Source: Cryptomeria japonica
Lineage: Eukaryota; Streptophyta; Pinopsida; Cupressales; Cupressaceae
Assembly: GCF_030272615.1 (NCBI RefSeq)
Contig: NC_081414.1
Span: forward strand, 239,169,233-239,233,232
Direction: 5' to 3'
Length of the DNA: 64,000 bases
A program made the position numbers and the translations under genes. The notes below the pieces were generated by a model, which did no database searches, was not told the origin of the DNA, and was given only the letters and a program-made list of their open reading frames with translations. Positions 22,263-34,900 of the stretch are shown here, piece after piece (position 1 is the first letter of the stretch; each line of letters begins with the position of its first letter).

Positions 22263-23159
22263 CCATGTGGTATCCACATCTCTAGATGAACCATTTATAA
22301 CATTATTATCATGCAAGGTGTACAACACACCTCTACCAACACATGGAACTTGAAAAACTCACATAGTGAGGTTTATGAATTGATATTAGAAAGAACTAAT
22401 AATATTTGTATATGTAAAAATAAAATCACAATTTATATTGCATTATAGTTGAACATTCATGGAATTACAAATTTGTACATGATGAGATTTATAAATCGAT
22501 TTTAAAGAGATGAAGGTTTGAAGAAAGTTGGGAGAGAGCTAAATGGGGCATTTCTTAAGTGTTTAGAGTAAAATCACATTTAAAACAAGAGAAATGCAAA
22601 AAGGCTAGGGGAATTTCAAAGAAACACGTTGGGAGACATCTATAAGTTTAAAAGGATTATTATGATTATATTCGTAGTATGTTTAACTTGACTACTTTAT
22701 TCACTTATGGAAAACCTAACAAAGGCAAGAAAGTTCAATTCCATTTGATAAGATAAGAATTGAATATTTTTTAATCAATTGCACACCTAACAAATGCTAG
22801 TGAAAACTAAATTCCATATACCACATCTAACATTTGTTTAGAGTCCTTAATCACAACTGCATTAAGAATTTTGAACTTTCATACTTTTTTCATCACAATT
22901 TTTTATAATAGGAAATTCAATTCATAATGTCTTAAGACTTTTGTCATGCGTTAAACGGTTTTGTTTAGTCAAATAAAAAATGTTAAAATATTATCATTAG
23001 AATACATGTTTGTATACAACAAAGGTAGGAAAAATAATTTTTAGAAAGAATCTAGATTGGTGAACTTTGTTCTTCATCTCATCCGAATGGATTTTACAAC
23101 TTTATCTTTATATAGAAACATACATTTCTAATTCATTATAAGTCTATATTATGAGTGTG
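22263..23159. other. Spacer between two elements, nothing recognised
   Basis: AT-rich, no ORF of note, no similarity recognised. Confidence 0.4.
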
Positions 23160-23164
23160 CTTAA

Positions 23165-24646
23165 TGTAGTCACATAAATCTATCCACTTAATTAAATGAG
23201 TATTTACTATTTATTTGATTATCTAACCTTCAATAATGAGTTAATTAAATTAATATTTAATTAATTCATCCTCAACCCCTTCTCCTATTAATTAAATAAA
23301 TTATTCAATTTATTTAGCTTAATTCATTATTCCACAATCAAAATCAATTAAATGAATAAATCATGTTTATTTAATTTAACCCCCTTTCCTCTTTTAAATA
23401 AATAATTAAAACATTTATTTAAATCACTAAACTACACCCCCCCCACCACTTGCATTCTCCTACAAATGCAAGTTGCAACCACAATTGAAATAAATTCCTA
23501 TTTTCCCTCATCCACGGAACCCACTTGCAATCCTAAATCCCCTTCTAGACTCTTCTAACCACTTTCTAAGTTCTTCTAACCATTCCTAATTAGCCTAATC
23601 CCATTTCCTAAATATTGTCACATTCCTAAGCAACTTGAAGTCACTTCTCAGAGCCTCCAAAGTCTTTGAAAAACATTTAATTCTTTATGTGTTCAACAAG
23701 CTAACCCCCAAAGTCTTCCAAACCACTAATGGCTCTTACATGACCATTAATGGCTCTTACATAACCATTTATGGTTAATTCCACTTGCCCACATGGTTAG
23801 AGACTTTCCCTCTAACTCAACCTCCATTTGACTCATGGGTCTCTTCAAGCATTTACTGCTTTGACTGTGGTTATCCTCACTAACTCTTGCACAAGAGTTT
23901 ATCCATTGGATAAAGGCATTATTTATTGGATAACGACTTTATTCATTCAACTCAACATTAACCTTACGTCCCAAGTTAACCTTCAAGTCATATCAAGCAT
24001 TTAATGCTTCTTCCCTCTCCCCTCAACCCATGCCATGATGAAATTTGTCATCCCGGGATTGGGTTGAAAGCCCTCACATGGATCATAAACCCATCAATCC
24101 TGACCCTTGTTGAGATTACTCAATCTCAACCATTCATTTCTCTATTTTTCCTATAAATAGAGCCCATTCCTTCATAATCCAGATCCTGAAATCTTGTATG
24201 CATCTAAGTATAGTGAATTTTAGAAAGCATTTTTAGAGTAAAATCATAATCCACATTGTCTTTTGGTTAAAATCAATAATAACTTAATTAACTCATTCTC
24301 TTTCATTCCTGGCTAGCTTGCATTTGCATCTCATAATCATTTTCAATCTTGAATCTCCATAAGACTTCCATAGTAGTGCAAAGCTGAGAGCTACACTCAT
24401 GTGGAACTTGGAGAGGAGAGGAACAAGGGAGGAACAACTATAAGCATGTTGGAGAGCATTTGAGGATGTTTTATTGCATTTCTTCGTTTTATTATGCTTT
24501 CTATTAGATATTTGACATCTCTCTTGATATGCTTGCTTAGGATAGTGATTTCCTTTGTCTTTCATTTATGATTTAAGACTAACATCATTAACATTTGATA
24601 TTGTGTGTTTTTGTGTTCCCTAACATATCCTTTTTGCAGAGCATCA
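23165..24646 (+). repeat. 5' LTR (1,482 bp) of the 18.7-kb gypsy element
   Basis: Starts TGTAGTCACATAAATC and ends CAGAGCATCA. Matches 40438-41911 nearly end to end. It contains a TATA box at 24152-24159. The 90-codon minus-strand frame inside it recurs in the other LTR and is a shadow. Confidence 0.9.
24109..24159 (+). promoter_or_regulatory. LTR core promoter: 9-4-9 dyad and TATA box
   Basis: Perfect inverted repeat GTTGAGATT / ACTC / AATCTCAAC at 24109-24130, then TATAAATA at 24152-24159, a gap of 21 bases. The 3' LTR repeats both (41373-41394 and 41416-41423), and the diverged solo LTR at 10203-22257 keeps the dyad with a different loop. Confidence 0.7.
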
Positions 24647-24648
24647 TT

Positions 24649-24672
24649 TGGTGAACCCGATGTGAATCGAAC
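24649..24672 (+). other. Primer-binding site (non-Met tRNA)
   Basis: Begins TGGTGAACCCGA two bases after the LTR. The complement continues for 24 nt into what looks like a T-loop (GTTCGATTC), as expected of a tRNA 3' end ending ...GGTTCACCA. I cannot name the tRNA with confidence. Confidence 0.75.
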
Positions 24673-27540
24673 ATGCAACCTTCTGATCGAATTTGATAAA
24701 CTACTAACATCTTTTGACTGTTTTAATTGACACACAGGTCATGCTTTAGCGCTATTTAATACGCTCTAGCGCCTTCAAAAGTTGGTGATTTGGCACTATT
24801 GTTCACCAGAATAGTGCTATTGTCTTCCAATTGGTGCTATAGTCCTTATTATAACACTATTGATCATTAAATAGCACCATTGTACTTAGTTTTAGCACTT
24901 TTGCGCTCTTTGTTTGATAGAATTTTATTCTATTCGACAGAGTCTTTTAGCATGTTTGTCTTTCTTGTAGTGCGGTTGTATTTATTTTAGCGCTTCTGTC
25001 ATTAATATAGCACTTCCATGTTAAATAACGCTTTTGTTTTCACATAGAGTAGCTCTATTATAATAGAGAGTTGTAAAATCCTTATTGTAACCAAAAAATA
25101 AAAAACATTTAGGCTTGTAGAAGCCCACCAAAAATTCCTTTTTCACTGACTGGTTGCTTTTTGTGCAAGTTTTTGACTAACCCCATTATAGGATTTTTAA
25201 GAGTTAGATTAGGAAGTAAAATTATTTTTTTTACTAACTTTGTCTTTCAAAGTTGGGTTTAAAATGAATTCACTTTCTCTTTTGTCTTAAAAGAATTAAC
25301 TTCATATTTCCTTTTGGGTCCTAAAAATGAATCACATCTCTTAAATTTGGGCTTTAAAAAAGAACCTCACTTGTCAAGGTAAAAAGAGCCACAAACTCAA
25401 ACCCAACAAATTTGCTTTTCTTGCAAGTTAGGAATCATTTCATTTTGGGTTTAAAACAAGACAAAACAAACTTTTATTTCTTGCATCAAGCTAAAAATCA
25501 CAATCAAATGTCATTTTTCAAGTTAAAAAGAACCCCCAATTTGTTAAAGTTTTGTTTTTAGCTCAACTTTACTTCAAGCAAACGTGCTTCAAATTCAGTT
25601 GACCAGGATTTCAAGTTCCTAGATAAACAACATTTTGCCTTGTAAAGTTAAAAAGAACACCATTTTTGTTGGAGCAACATCTCCCAATAGCTTTTAGATC
25701 ACATTGCTATAAATTGGTTAAAAAGAACAAGTGTTTTAAGTGTTTGGCACACTTGTGCGAAGTTTTGTCGAGTGGGCCTACTTCTAACACACACTATCCT
25801 CTCCCTTGGCTTTCGTGGTCCTAGGTGCAAGAAAAGTGTTAATAACACTCAAAATTTTATCTTTTTAAGAGAGGTCTGCCAAGAGACACATCACTCTTGG
25901 GAACGAGCTCGTGCGGAAAATCCTTCGAGCCACTATAGAAATCAAGTGAGAGCGAAAGTTGTAGCCTTGGGTATAACTGTTCCTACAATGTAACTTGCCG
26001 AAAGGACATATGGGCCCCACCACAAGTTACAAGGCTCTTAAGTGAGTCACTGCAGAATGAACTTATGTCCAAAAACATCGAACATTACTAGACACCTTTT
26101 AATATAGAAACCCACCCGTTCTATTGATTGAGAATATTTGTGAGAAGTTCAATGCAAGAGCATAGATGGTTTTTCTCCCAATATACTCACCATACATATT
26201 TCTTTGAGTAGAAATAAGGCTTTTTGAAAGGTTACTTGTAACTTGATAAAAAGTGGCGACTCCCCCATCATAGGGATCATCTATCTGTTATGCTCATGCA
26301 AGACTTAGTATATCACATCCTTACCTTGTATGACAGGATTCATACGGTATGTAGTACCAAAGTTGAAGAAATATCAAGATGTGGGTTGCAATTATTGCAA
26401 CTGGCCATTTGACCTTAGAGATAATGTGTGTTTGAAGTGTCTTCATTTTGTGTTAGACCAGTGATAATTTGAGCCAACTTCAAGCTTTTTGGAGAAAAAA
26501 AACAAAAACATTTGAAAAGGGGTCAAAAAGTTCAAAGATTGGGTTGGTTTAGACCCACACCTATTTGTGTCTTTTGAGGCAAAATTATTGTGTTTGTGTG
26601 CTTGTTCTATTTTCTTGTCAAATAAATTCAAAACCAATTCAAACCAAGTATTCATCCAAAACAATCTTCTATCAAAACATTTGACCAACAAACAAACATC
26701 AAACAAAGTGCAAACAAGATATCAAATTATATGACCATCCTTCAAATCTTGAGAAAAATGAATCTTCATCAACGTATCAATTTGAAGAAAAGACCATTGA
26801 GTTCAAAGGCTTTTATCAAAAGAAGGAAATTTTTCTATCTCAATAGACAAATTTTTATCTCACACAGAGTCTTCTTGCATCATATGCGTCTATATCTTCA
26901 AGGAAAATCCAACGAGTTTGATAAAGAGCCTTTGAACAATAGAGCTTTTACTTAGTATAGAGCTTTGAGTTATCACAAAAATAAAGGAGGCAAAATCAGC
27001 CCTTCTTTCTTTCCAAACATCTACATTACATATAACATAGCTCGAGAAGAACCACCAACCCTTGAGTGATAAGAGGAAGAAGAAGTCCCCTTTGTAACAC
27101 AAATTTTTTATTGAGGTCCATATTCTATCCACTCTCACATTCATACATCATCCATCCATTCAACTCTCAAAACATAAAAAGGTCTTGTCCTAAGTTCTCT
27201 TTAGATATTTCTTAAATCAAAACAACACATCACTTTTTAGAGTGTCTCTACATCTAGGATAAATCATCCTAAGAGGCATTTCTACACAGGTTAAAACTAG
27301 TCTATGAGTGCATCCTCTCGTTACTAGGTAGCTTGGTTTGTAACACATCTCAAACCTTGATATACCTTATCACATCAACATTGTTGACAACACAAAGAAC
27401 AATTCACAAAGAACGTTGGTAACATCCAACCTTGAGTGTTAGAGATCCATCTTCTAAGAACTTCACAAAACACTTATCTCTCATTCCATCACCAACTCAT
27501 AATCACTTTCACCAAAATTCAAAAACAATTTTCAAACAAA
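24673..27540 (+). other. Long 5' leader of the gypsy element
   Basis: About 2.9 kb between primer site and Gag start without a convincing ORF. It holds the AGCGCT-type array at 24741-25040, several copies of TTAAAAAGAAC between 25500 and 25750, and a less AT-rich block at about 25770-26040. Such leaders normally contain packaging and translation signals; none can be assigned here. Confidence 0.5.
24741..25040 (+). repeat. AGCGCT-type motif array in the leader
   Basis: About eleven degenerate copies of a 10-base motif near (A/G)GCGCTATTG, spaced roughly 20-35 bases. Exact AGCGCT at 24748-24753 and 24989-24994, AGCGCC at 24768-24773. Variants include AGTGCTATTG, GGTGCTATAG, AACACTATTG and AGCACCATTG. 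A second array in the opposite orientation lies at 39591-39865. Confidence 0.7.
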
Positions 27541-29134
27541 ATGGCTCACACCAGATAAAAAACTAGACAACTAGAGATCGAAGAAGAGGAGGACGAAAAA
27601 CTCAATGACTTTCAAGAAGCCATTGGAGGAGGTCCAAATGATGAAGATCCTAGTACTCCAACTCCTGAAGCAATAGAAAGAGCACAACACAATCCCAGGT
27701 TCAATCGACTTTTTGATGAAATCCTTAAAAACAACGCAAATGCTCATTTTTTGAGACTTGTGCAAGAGGATGCTAAACTACCCTCTGATTTTCATACCGC
27801 GTAAATACGGAAAACATCAGAACACCATAGCTGTAACGAGGGTGAAAGAGTTAGAGATTACTTCCAATATGACCTTAATCAAGGAAATCCCCCGCCTCCT
27901 CTTCCTCCTGAAATAGACATGTTGAGACAACAAGTTGAGAATCTGGCTCAACAACTCCACAGTGGTGTGAAGACTACCTAGTTTTCACTTAATGATATTT
28001 GTGCCTATCCCTTTGATAGGAACTTACATATTCCACCTTTTCCGTGAGGGTTTGAAACACCTAAGTTTGAAAAGTATCGGGAAAAGGAGATCCTAGAGAT
28101 CATGTCTAGGAATTTAACTAAGCTTGCCTAGAAGTTGCATATGAGACACATATCTAATGCGCCTCTTTCCTCAGAGTTTGGGGGGAACAACCATGCAATG
28201 GTTTTCCTGATTACCAGGCAGCATTAGGACATTTGAGGAACTAGTCCAAAAGTTCATCGTGAATTATTCACACAAAATAGAATGCGATGTTACCATGGCA
28301 GATCTATGCAATACCAAACAAAAGCCAGGGGAGCTATTTTCAGCTTTCCTACAATGGTGGAGGCAACTGCCTAGCAGACGTTCTCTTCATTTGCCTGAAT
28401 GAGAGCTAGTGGAAATATTTATTTCCAACTTGAATGATGAAATGGAATTCCACCTAGACATGAAGGGCACAGATTCCTTTGAAGACATGATCGCCCAGGG
28501 ATTAAAATGTGAATGAGCCCTTATCAAAATATACAATGAACCAAAAGATGGCCCTCGCTCGCGTTTTAACAATGATAAACCCAACTTCTAGAATAAGAAT
28601 AAGAACATCATTAATGACTGGGTTGTAGATGCAAGGACTATAAAAATTGCACAACCTATGGTCAGATTTACGGGGCAAAATCCCCCTCCTAAAACCAACA
28701 CCATTCCTCCTCCACAAAATCAAGGTCACAATGCATCGCAAGAGGAACCAAGACAACAACAAAAAAATTATAAACCAAAGTGTACATACACACCCTTAGG
28801 GGAACCCATCAAAATGATATTGCGCCAATTGGTCTCTTCAATTCTGGTGACCTTACGAAAGAAATCTAACTATGAACCTCAAGTCAAACCTCCATGGTGG
28901 AGAGATAATGAACATTGTGAATTCCACCAATGGAAAGGGCATAAAACAAGTAACTTCCATAGACTGAAAGATCTTGTTCAAGATCTTATTGACCAAGGAG
29001 AAATTAAAATTGAAGGACACGACCCAAAAACATCAAATGATGATTACCTAATGTTGAAGAATCCACTTTCATCACAAGATCAAAGGGGCCCTTCCACCTC
29101 AGGGCGAAACACAGATACAACTAATTATACATGA
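27541..29134 (+). pseudogene. Gypsy Gag remnant
   Basis: ATG at 27541 (MAHTR...) is followed within a few codons by a stop, and further stops occur near 27800, 27980, 28046 and 28130. The last part (28658-29134) is open. It contains CEFHQWKGHKTSNFHRLK, resembling the CxxHxxxGHxxxxC segment of Tat/Athila Gag but with the final Cys lost, then DLIDQGEIKI. Gag would form the particle and bind element RNA; this copy cannot make a full protein. Confidence 0.75.
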
Positions 29135-29152
29135 GCTACCTATAATTATACT

Positions 29153-30006
29153 GTGAATCACCTCTATGATGTCGATGAACAAATTGCAACCCTCACCATC
29201 AAAGATCCAAACCCTGCCTGCAATGTTGTTATGCGTCGTAGCAAGATCACTATAAAAGAAGCTCCACAAGGATCAACACCCATCCCTAAGCAATATAATC
29301 TTGTAGAGAAGTTAATAAAACGCTCACAGTCATCTCCACACTAGAGCTCTTATGCCTATCTCCATCCCATGAAAAAATCTTGGACCAAGCTCTCCAAGAA
29401 GCGTCAATCCCTGCCAACCTTAATACAGATCAATTTCAAGCTATGGTTGGTAATGTGAGGTCATCACCATGTCTCACTTTCTCTAAAAGTGACAATACAT
29501 CCTTCCAACAACCTCATAATGCCTCACTCCATATTGAAGGATTTGTAAACCAAGACAGGATCAAGCGAGTCTTGATTGACAATGGCATCGGTCTGAATAT
29601 ATGTACATTATAGTTGGTCACAACATTGGGATATGCAATAGAATCCATGGATCCTAGCAAAAAGATAACCATTAAAGCCTATGATGATGTGGAGAGTTCT
29701 TCCAAAGGAGCAATTGTGTTACCAATCTGAGTGGGCCTAGTGGTGAAGCACATCATCTATCAAGTTCTGGACCTTCCTCTATCATATATTTTATTGTTAG
29801 GAAGACCTTGGATGCACACCATGCAAACTATTCCATCCACCTATCATCAATGTATCAAGTTTCCCCATAATGGTGTAGAAATCACAATTCTTGGAAATGC
29901 AAATCCATTTGCATATTGTAACAATATTAACCATCAGCCAAAGATTACCATTCCTAACAATAGAGAAGCTATCCCATCACTCCTATACCAAAGCAAGAGA
30001 AGCTGA
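29153..30006 (+). pseudogene. Gypsy aspartic protease remnant
   Basis: Open pieces 29153-29344, 29380-29613 and 29731-30006 separated by stops. The active-site region reads VLIDNGIGLNICTL, so the catalytic Asp-x-Gly is present as DNG. The C-terminal flap/substrate region includes LLGRPWMHTMQTIPSTYHQC, a hallmark of plant gypsy protease. The protease would cut the Gag-Pol polyprotein. It is broken by in-frame stops. Confidence 0.75.
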
Positions 30007-31073
30007 AAATGAAAATGGCAGAGGAAGGTCCTGAGGAATATAATCTAAGCCAACTCTTTTGTGTTGGGCAATTACCCACTTCTCCTAGAACTCATGGCAA
30101 GCTTAAAAAGTTGCTTCAAATTCCATCGGCTAAGAAAGCATACACTTTGGTGCAGTTCATCCTTGGTAAAAGTCAGTAAGAGGAACCTAGAGATGAGGAC
30201 CTAGCAAAATGGATCTACAAAGACCCTATCACCACAGAAATTCCACAGGCTAAGCTTCCTGGAGATAAATATGGCAAAGGCCTCACCATTATGCAAAGAA
30301 TGGGCTACAATGGTCATAGTTCTTTGGGACATTGCAAACAAGGATGACAAGAGCCCTTGCATCCTGAGTTGAAACCCAAAGATAACATTGGATTAGGCTT
30401 TCAAAAAGAATCTCTTCCTAAGCTCAAATTCAAAGGTAAACCCAACAAACCCATGTATCAAACAGTTACTCCAAGGAGGCCCTCCTTGATTATCTCTGTG
30501 GCACCAACAAAACCCATTGCACCAAAAAAACTGATAATCCCATCAGTAGCAACAATAGCACCAATTGCACCAACAAGACTGATAATCACATCAATAGCAT
30601 CAATCACACCCACTGCACCAATAAGACTGATAAAACCATCAGTAGCAGCAATAGTAGCACCCACAACATCAACAAACCCCATAACTCCATTAGCAACATC
30701 AGTACCATCGACAACCTCAATAGCACTGATAATTCTATTAGAAAAAACAGTAGCACCAACAACACTGATACTCCCAGTAGCAGATTCAACAACACTGATA
30801 ATCCTCCCAACAACGCCAACAACATCAACAACTCCTATCATCCTGCCGACAACAACAACAATCCCACCTATAAAAGTGCATACACCCATGGCAAATGCAC
30901 TCTTCAATATAAAGGACACCCCAGACTGGTACAGTAATAGGATGTTAGAGAGTGATTCAGAGACTGACTCACATGAGTGGGAATTTGATACAATGAATCT
31001 AAATACTTCAGATGAGGAAGACACATCACCTATGTTGCCTCGTAAATATATCCCAGTTTATGGAGAGGCCTAG
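30007..31073 (+). pseudogene. Protease-RT linker with G-patch-like motif and Thr/Pro/Ile-rich repeat
   Basis: About 30270-30420 encodes GKGLTIMQRMGYNGHSSLG followed, after a stop, by LKPKDNIGLGF, resembling the G-patch-like segment in plant gypsy polyproteins. From about 30470 to 30890 the DNA is an imperfect repeat of ACCAACA/ACTGATAAT-type units encoding a Thr/Ile/Pro/Ala-rich stretch, then a short acidic region. Antisense frames across the repeat are artefacts. Confidence 0.55.
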
Positions 31074-31232
31074 ATTAAAACCTTTTGGGGTTGTGAGCAA
31101 GAAGCACCTTCCAAAGGTCCTACATCAATTCTGACACCAGAACCCAACAAGGAGAGTACCATCGATGAACTTCACTCATCTATCTTAACCCTCACTAATG
31201 CCTCCTCTGAACTTAACCTGATTGATGAGGTA

Positions 31233-32771
31233 ATGCCTATTATCCATCCCGAACTCATCGAATGGAACCAACCTAATCCCCCATGCCTTGACCAATTCCA
31301 AAACTATGAGGCGATCATTGACTTTTTAGAATTACGAGATAACATACCAAGCGGGGATCACAAAGCTGGATTTTCCATCAAACTTAATAGCGCAACATAC
31401 TTTGGGGTAGATGCCAAACCTTTTAGGTGCAAAAATATCGCAATAAAACATGGATCTTCCAGTGAAAACTACATAGTGGCACTTGCCGATCCCAAAAAAG
31501 TAAAAATAAAGAGTGTATCCAATGGTGAATACCTCTATGAGGCGCCTGAGGATGAAAGGTTTGACATCCTTCCCTCCAGTACAAATCAGGAATGATCGAC
31601 GATCCTCATTGAAGACACAAAATAATTAAATGTGGGGACCCCTGAGACTCCTCACCAAATACATTTGGCATCTCTACCTATTCCAGAGGAACAACCAAAA
31701 TTTGTAGAATTCTTCCAGAAGCGTCAAATCAACTTCACATGGTCTTATGTAGACATGCCTGGTTTAGATCCTGATTTGGTCATGCATCACCTCACCGTGG
31801 CAGAAGGAGCTAAATTGGTAAAACAAAAGCTCAAAAAGATGCACCCACAAATTGTTGTGCTTGTCAAGGAAGAACTCAAAAAGCTATTAGATGTTGGCTT
31901 CATTCGACCAATTGATTATGCGGATTGGATCTCCAACATTGTACCTATCAGCAAGCCTAATGGGGGCATCCGTATCTGTACAAACTTCAGAGATTTGGAC
32001 AAGGCATGCCTAAAGGATAACTTTCCCTTACCCAACATCGACATGATTATTGATCTCACAACAGGTCATGCCATGCTTTCTCTTATGGATGGTTTTTTAG
32101 GGTACAACCATATCAAGATTGCTCCAAAAGATCAACATAAAACTGCTTTCACATGCCCATGGGGAACCTATTGTTGGAATGTGATGCCATTTAGTCTGAA
32201 AAATGCAGGGGTAACTTATCAGAGAGAGATTACAACCATCTTTCATGACCTAATGCACACTATAATGGAGGATTATGTTAATAATTTACTAGCTAAATCA
32301 TTAACAAGAGAAGGTCATCTAGCAATACTGGGTCAAATCTTTGACAAATTAGAGCAATATCATGTACGACTTAATCCAAAGAAATGTGCCTTTGGAGTAA
32401 CCTCTGGGAAGCTCCTATGATACACTGTCTCAAGCAAAGGCATTGAAGTAGATCCGACGAAATTCAAAGCAATAATGGACATGCCACCTCCCAAGAACAT
32501 TCGTCAGTTGAGGACACTACAAGGGCGGTTACAATCAATTCGCAGATTCATTGCACAATTGGCTGATAAGTGTCATCCCTTCACGCATCTATTACACAAG
32601 AATATCCGCTTTCAATGGGATACAAAGTGCCAGCAAGCATTCCAAATGCTTAAAGATTACCCGACGAATACACCGTTGCTGATCCCACTAGATCCAAGTA
32701 GACCTCTATTGTTCTATATTTTAGCTACTAATATGGCATTAGGAGTACTACTGGCACAACACAATACATAA
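31233..32771 (+). pseudogene. Gypsy reverse transcriptase remnant with mutated active site
   Basis: A linker ORF (31233-31595) precedes RT (31632-32420, continuing after a stop to 32771). RT landmarks: LLDVGFIRPIDYADWISNIV, RICTNFRDLDKAC, the FPLPNIDMIID block, and MPFSLKNAGVTYQR. The usual YVDD is YVNN here (codons at 32274-32285), so both metal-binding aspartates are lost and the enzyme would be inactive even without stops. Thumb/connection: VDPTKFKAIMDMPPPKNIRQ and the RRFIAQLADKCHPFTHLL block. Confidence 0.85.
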
Positions 32772-33770
32772 GGGAAAGAATGTGTAGTTTACTACATCTC
32801 TTGCACACTGGTAGGCTATGAACTCAATTACACACCTATTGAGCGAGCTTTCCTAGCAGTTATTTTGGCAGCCACCAAATTGAGGAACTATATTTGACAC
32901 ACAAGGTACAACTCATTGCTAAAATAAATCCAATCAAATACCTACTCAACAAGGTAGTATTGATAGGCTGCTTGGCCAAATGGGTTATGATCCTAAGTGA
33001 ATTTGACATTGAGTACATGGACCACAAGGCTATCAAGGGGCAAGTTATTGCAGATCAGTTGGCTGATGCACCCCTCACAGGTAACCATCCTCTTGTTTCA
33101 AATTTTCCAGATGAAGAGATCTTCATGATCACAACTGCACAACCATGGAAGCTCTACTTTGATGGCTCATATACTAGACATGGCTCGGGGGCAGGCATTC
33201 TTTTCATTACACCTCAAGGTGACAACATCTTGAAGTCATATAGGCTCACTTTTCCATGCACTAATAATATAGCAAAGTATGAGGCCTTAATCACATGACT
33301 CAGATTGGCTATACAATGGCATCTCAAAGAGCTGCACGTATATGGATATTCTCAACTTGTCATCCGACAAGTCACCAATGAGTATCAAACTAAGGATGAT
33401 AAGCTCATGCCATATAAAAGGATGGTGGATAGTTATAAAGAATCATTTACAACTATCACCTTTGAGCAAGTACCTAGAGATCATAATCGAGCTACTGATG
33501 CAATGGCTACAATTGCATCTCTCTTGAATCTTCTGCAAAATTCAACACGCTATGAGCTCTTGGTAGAACGAATTTGGATCCCCGCGTATGATATCCCCAA
33601 AATTGAAAAGCTATATCGTCTAATTAGTTTTGAATCCCCATGGTATGGTGAGTTATACACCTACCTCCGTAATCACACACTCCCTCCTAACCTATCCAAT
33701 AGCCAACACAAAACCTTTATTCGCCAAACCGCTCGATACACCATCATTGTCAAAACCCTATACCGATGAA
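32772..33770 (+). pseudogene. Gypsy RNase H and second RNase H-like domain remnants
   Basis: The end of the RT-linked RNase H (NYTPIERAFLAVILAATKLR) is followed by an open segment 32894-33298 with KLYFDGSYTRHGSGAGI and NIAKYEALIT, then 33305-33769 with HVYGYSQLVIRQVTNEY and VPRDHNRATDAMATIAS. That is the layout of the additional RNase H typical of Tat-branch elements. Stops separate the pieces. Confidence 0.75.
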
Positions 33771-34900
33771 GTCTTGATGGTACTCTCCTTCGATGTCTCG
33801 AACAAGATGAGATAACAAAGGCCTTGGAAGAGGTACATGAAGGCATTTATGGGGCTCACTCAAGTGGTCCTTCCTTAGCAAAGAAGATCATGTGCGCTGG
33901 ACACTATTGGCCATCCATGGAAAAAGACTCCTATTATTTTGTCTGAAAAAGTAAGAAATGCCAAGCTCACGGAGACCTGATACATGCACCAACATAGGAA
34001 TTGCAACCAATCACAACACCATGGCCCTTTTATCAATGGGGACTTGACCTTGTGGGTAAAATTCATCCATCTTCATCCAATGGCCACAAATTTATCATTA
34101 TCACCACTGAATACTTCACAAAGTGGATCGAAGTCGTTCCACTTACCCAAGTCATCGATAAGAAGCCAACCTTATTCATCCTTAATTACATCATCTGCTG
34201 GTATGGTGTACCCATGTCCATCATCACAGATAATGGGCTTCCTTTCAAAAATTAGGATGTCCGTGAGCTTTGTGAGAAGTTTCACATCCAACACCACTTT
34301 TCCACTCCCTATTATTCACAATGCAATGGTCAGGCCGAAGCATCAAACAAGAACATATTAAGAATCCTCAAAAAGACGGTCAATGAAGCTGGTCGTGATT
34401 GGCACGTTCAATTAAATCTAGCACTATGGGTGTATCGAATTAGCATTTGAACCCTTATAGACACAACTCCCTACTCACTGGTCTATGGAGTAGAAGCCAT
34501 CCTTCCTATTGAGGTTGAGATACCATCTCTACGGGTTTCCTTGCACAATCTGATAGATGATGAAGCATACCGAGTCTCCCATCTTCAAGACTTGGAATTA
34601 CTGGATGAAAGGCGACAAGCTGCATACAACTACCTCAAGGCATATCAACAACACATGAGTAGAAGCTACAATCATTGGGTTAAACCTCGTACATTTGAGG
34701 TAGGTGGTCTCATTCTCAGGGAGAATCCTCATAACCAACCAAACATAGAACATCAAGGCAATTTTGAATCAAACTAGCTAGGTCCATATGTTATCACTGT
34801 TGTATTTGGGTCTGGGGCATACCAGTTGGCCACTTTAGAAAGGGAACCGCTAGTAGATCCGATCAACAACATGTACCTCAAACAATTTTATACATAAGCT
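33771..34900 (+). pseudogene. Gypsy integrase remnant
   Basis: N-terminal zinc-binding region: HEGIYGAHSSG and a degraded KKCQAHGD. Catalytic core: WGLDLVGKI (first Asp), IITDNGLPF (second Asp), NGQAEASNKN (Glu), then TPYSLVYGVEAILPIE and a C-terminal YNHWVKPRTFEVGG segment. Several stops (for example near 33944, 33997, 34254 and 34448) prevent a full protein. Confidence 0.8.

Noticed and set aside
24649-24672. tRNA gene fragment
   Set aside because: Only the complement of a tRNA 3' end directly after an LTR: a primer-binding site.
30458-31024. 188-codon minus-strand ORF rich in Val/Gly/Ile
   Set aside because: Antisense reading of the Thr/Pro-encoding repeat; no independent evidence.
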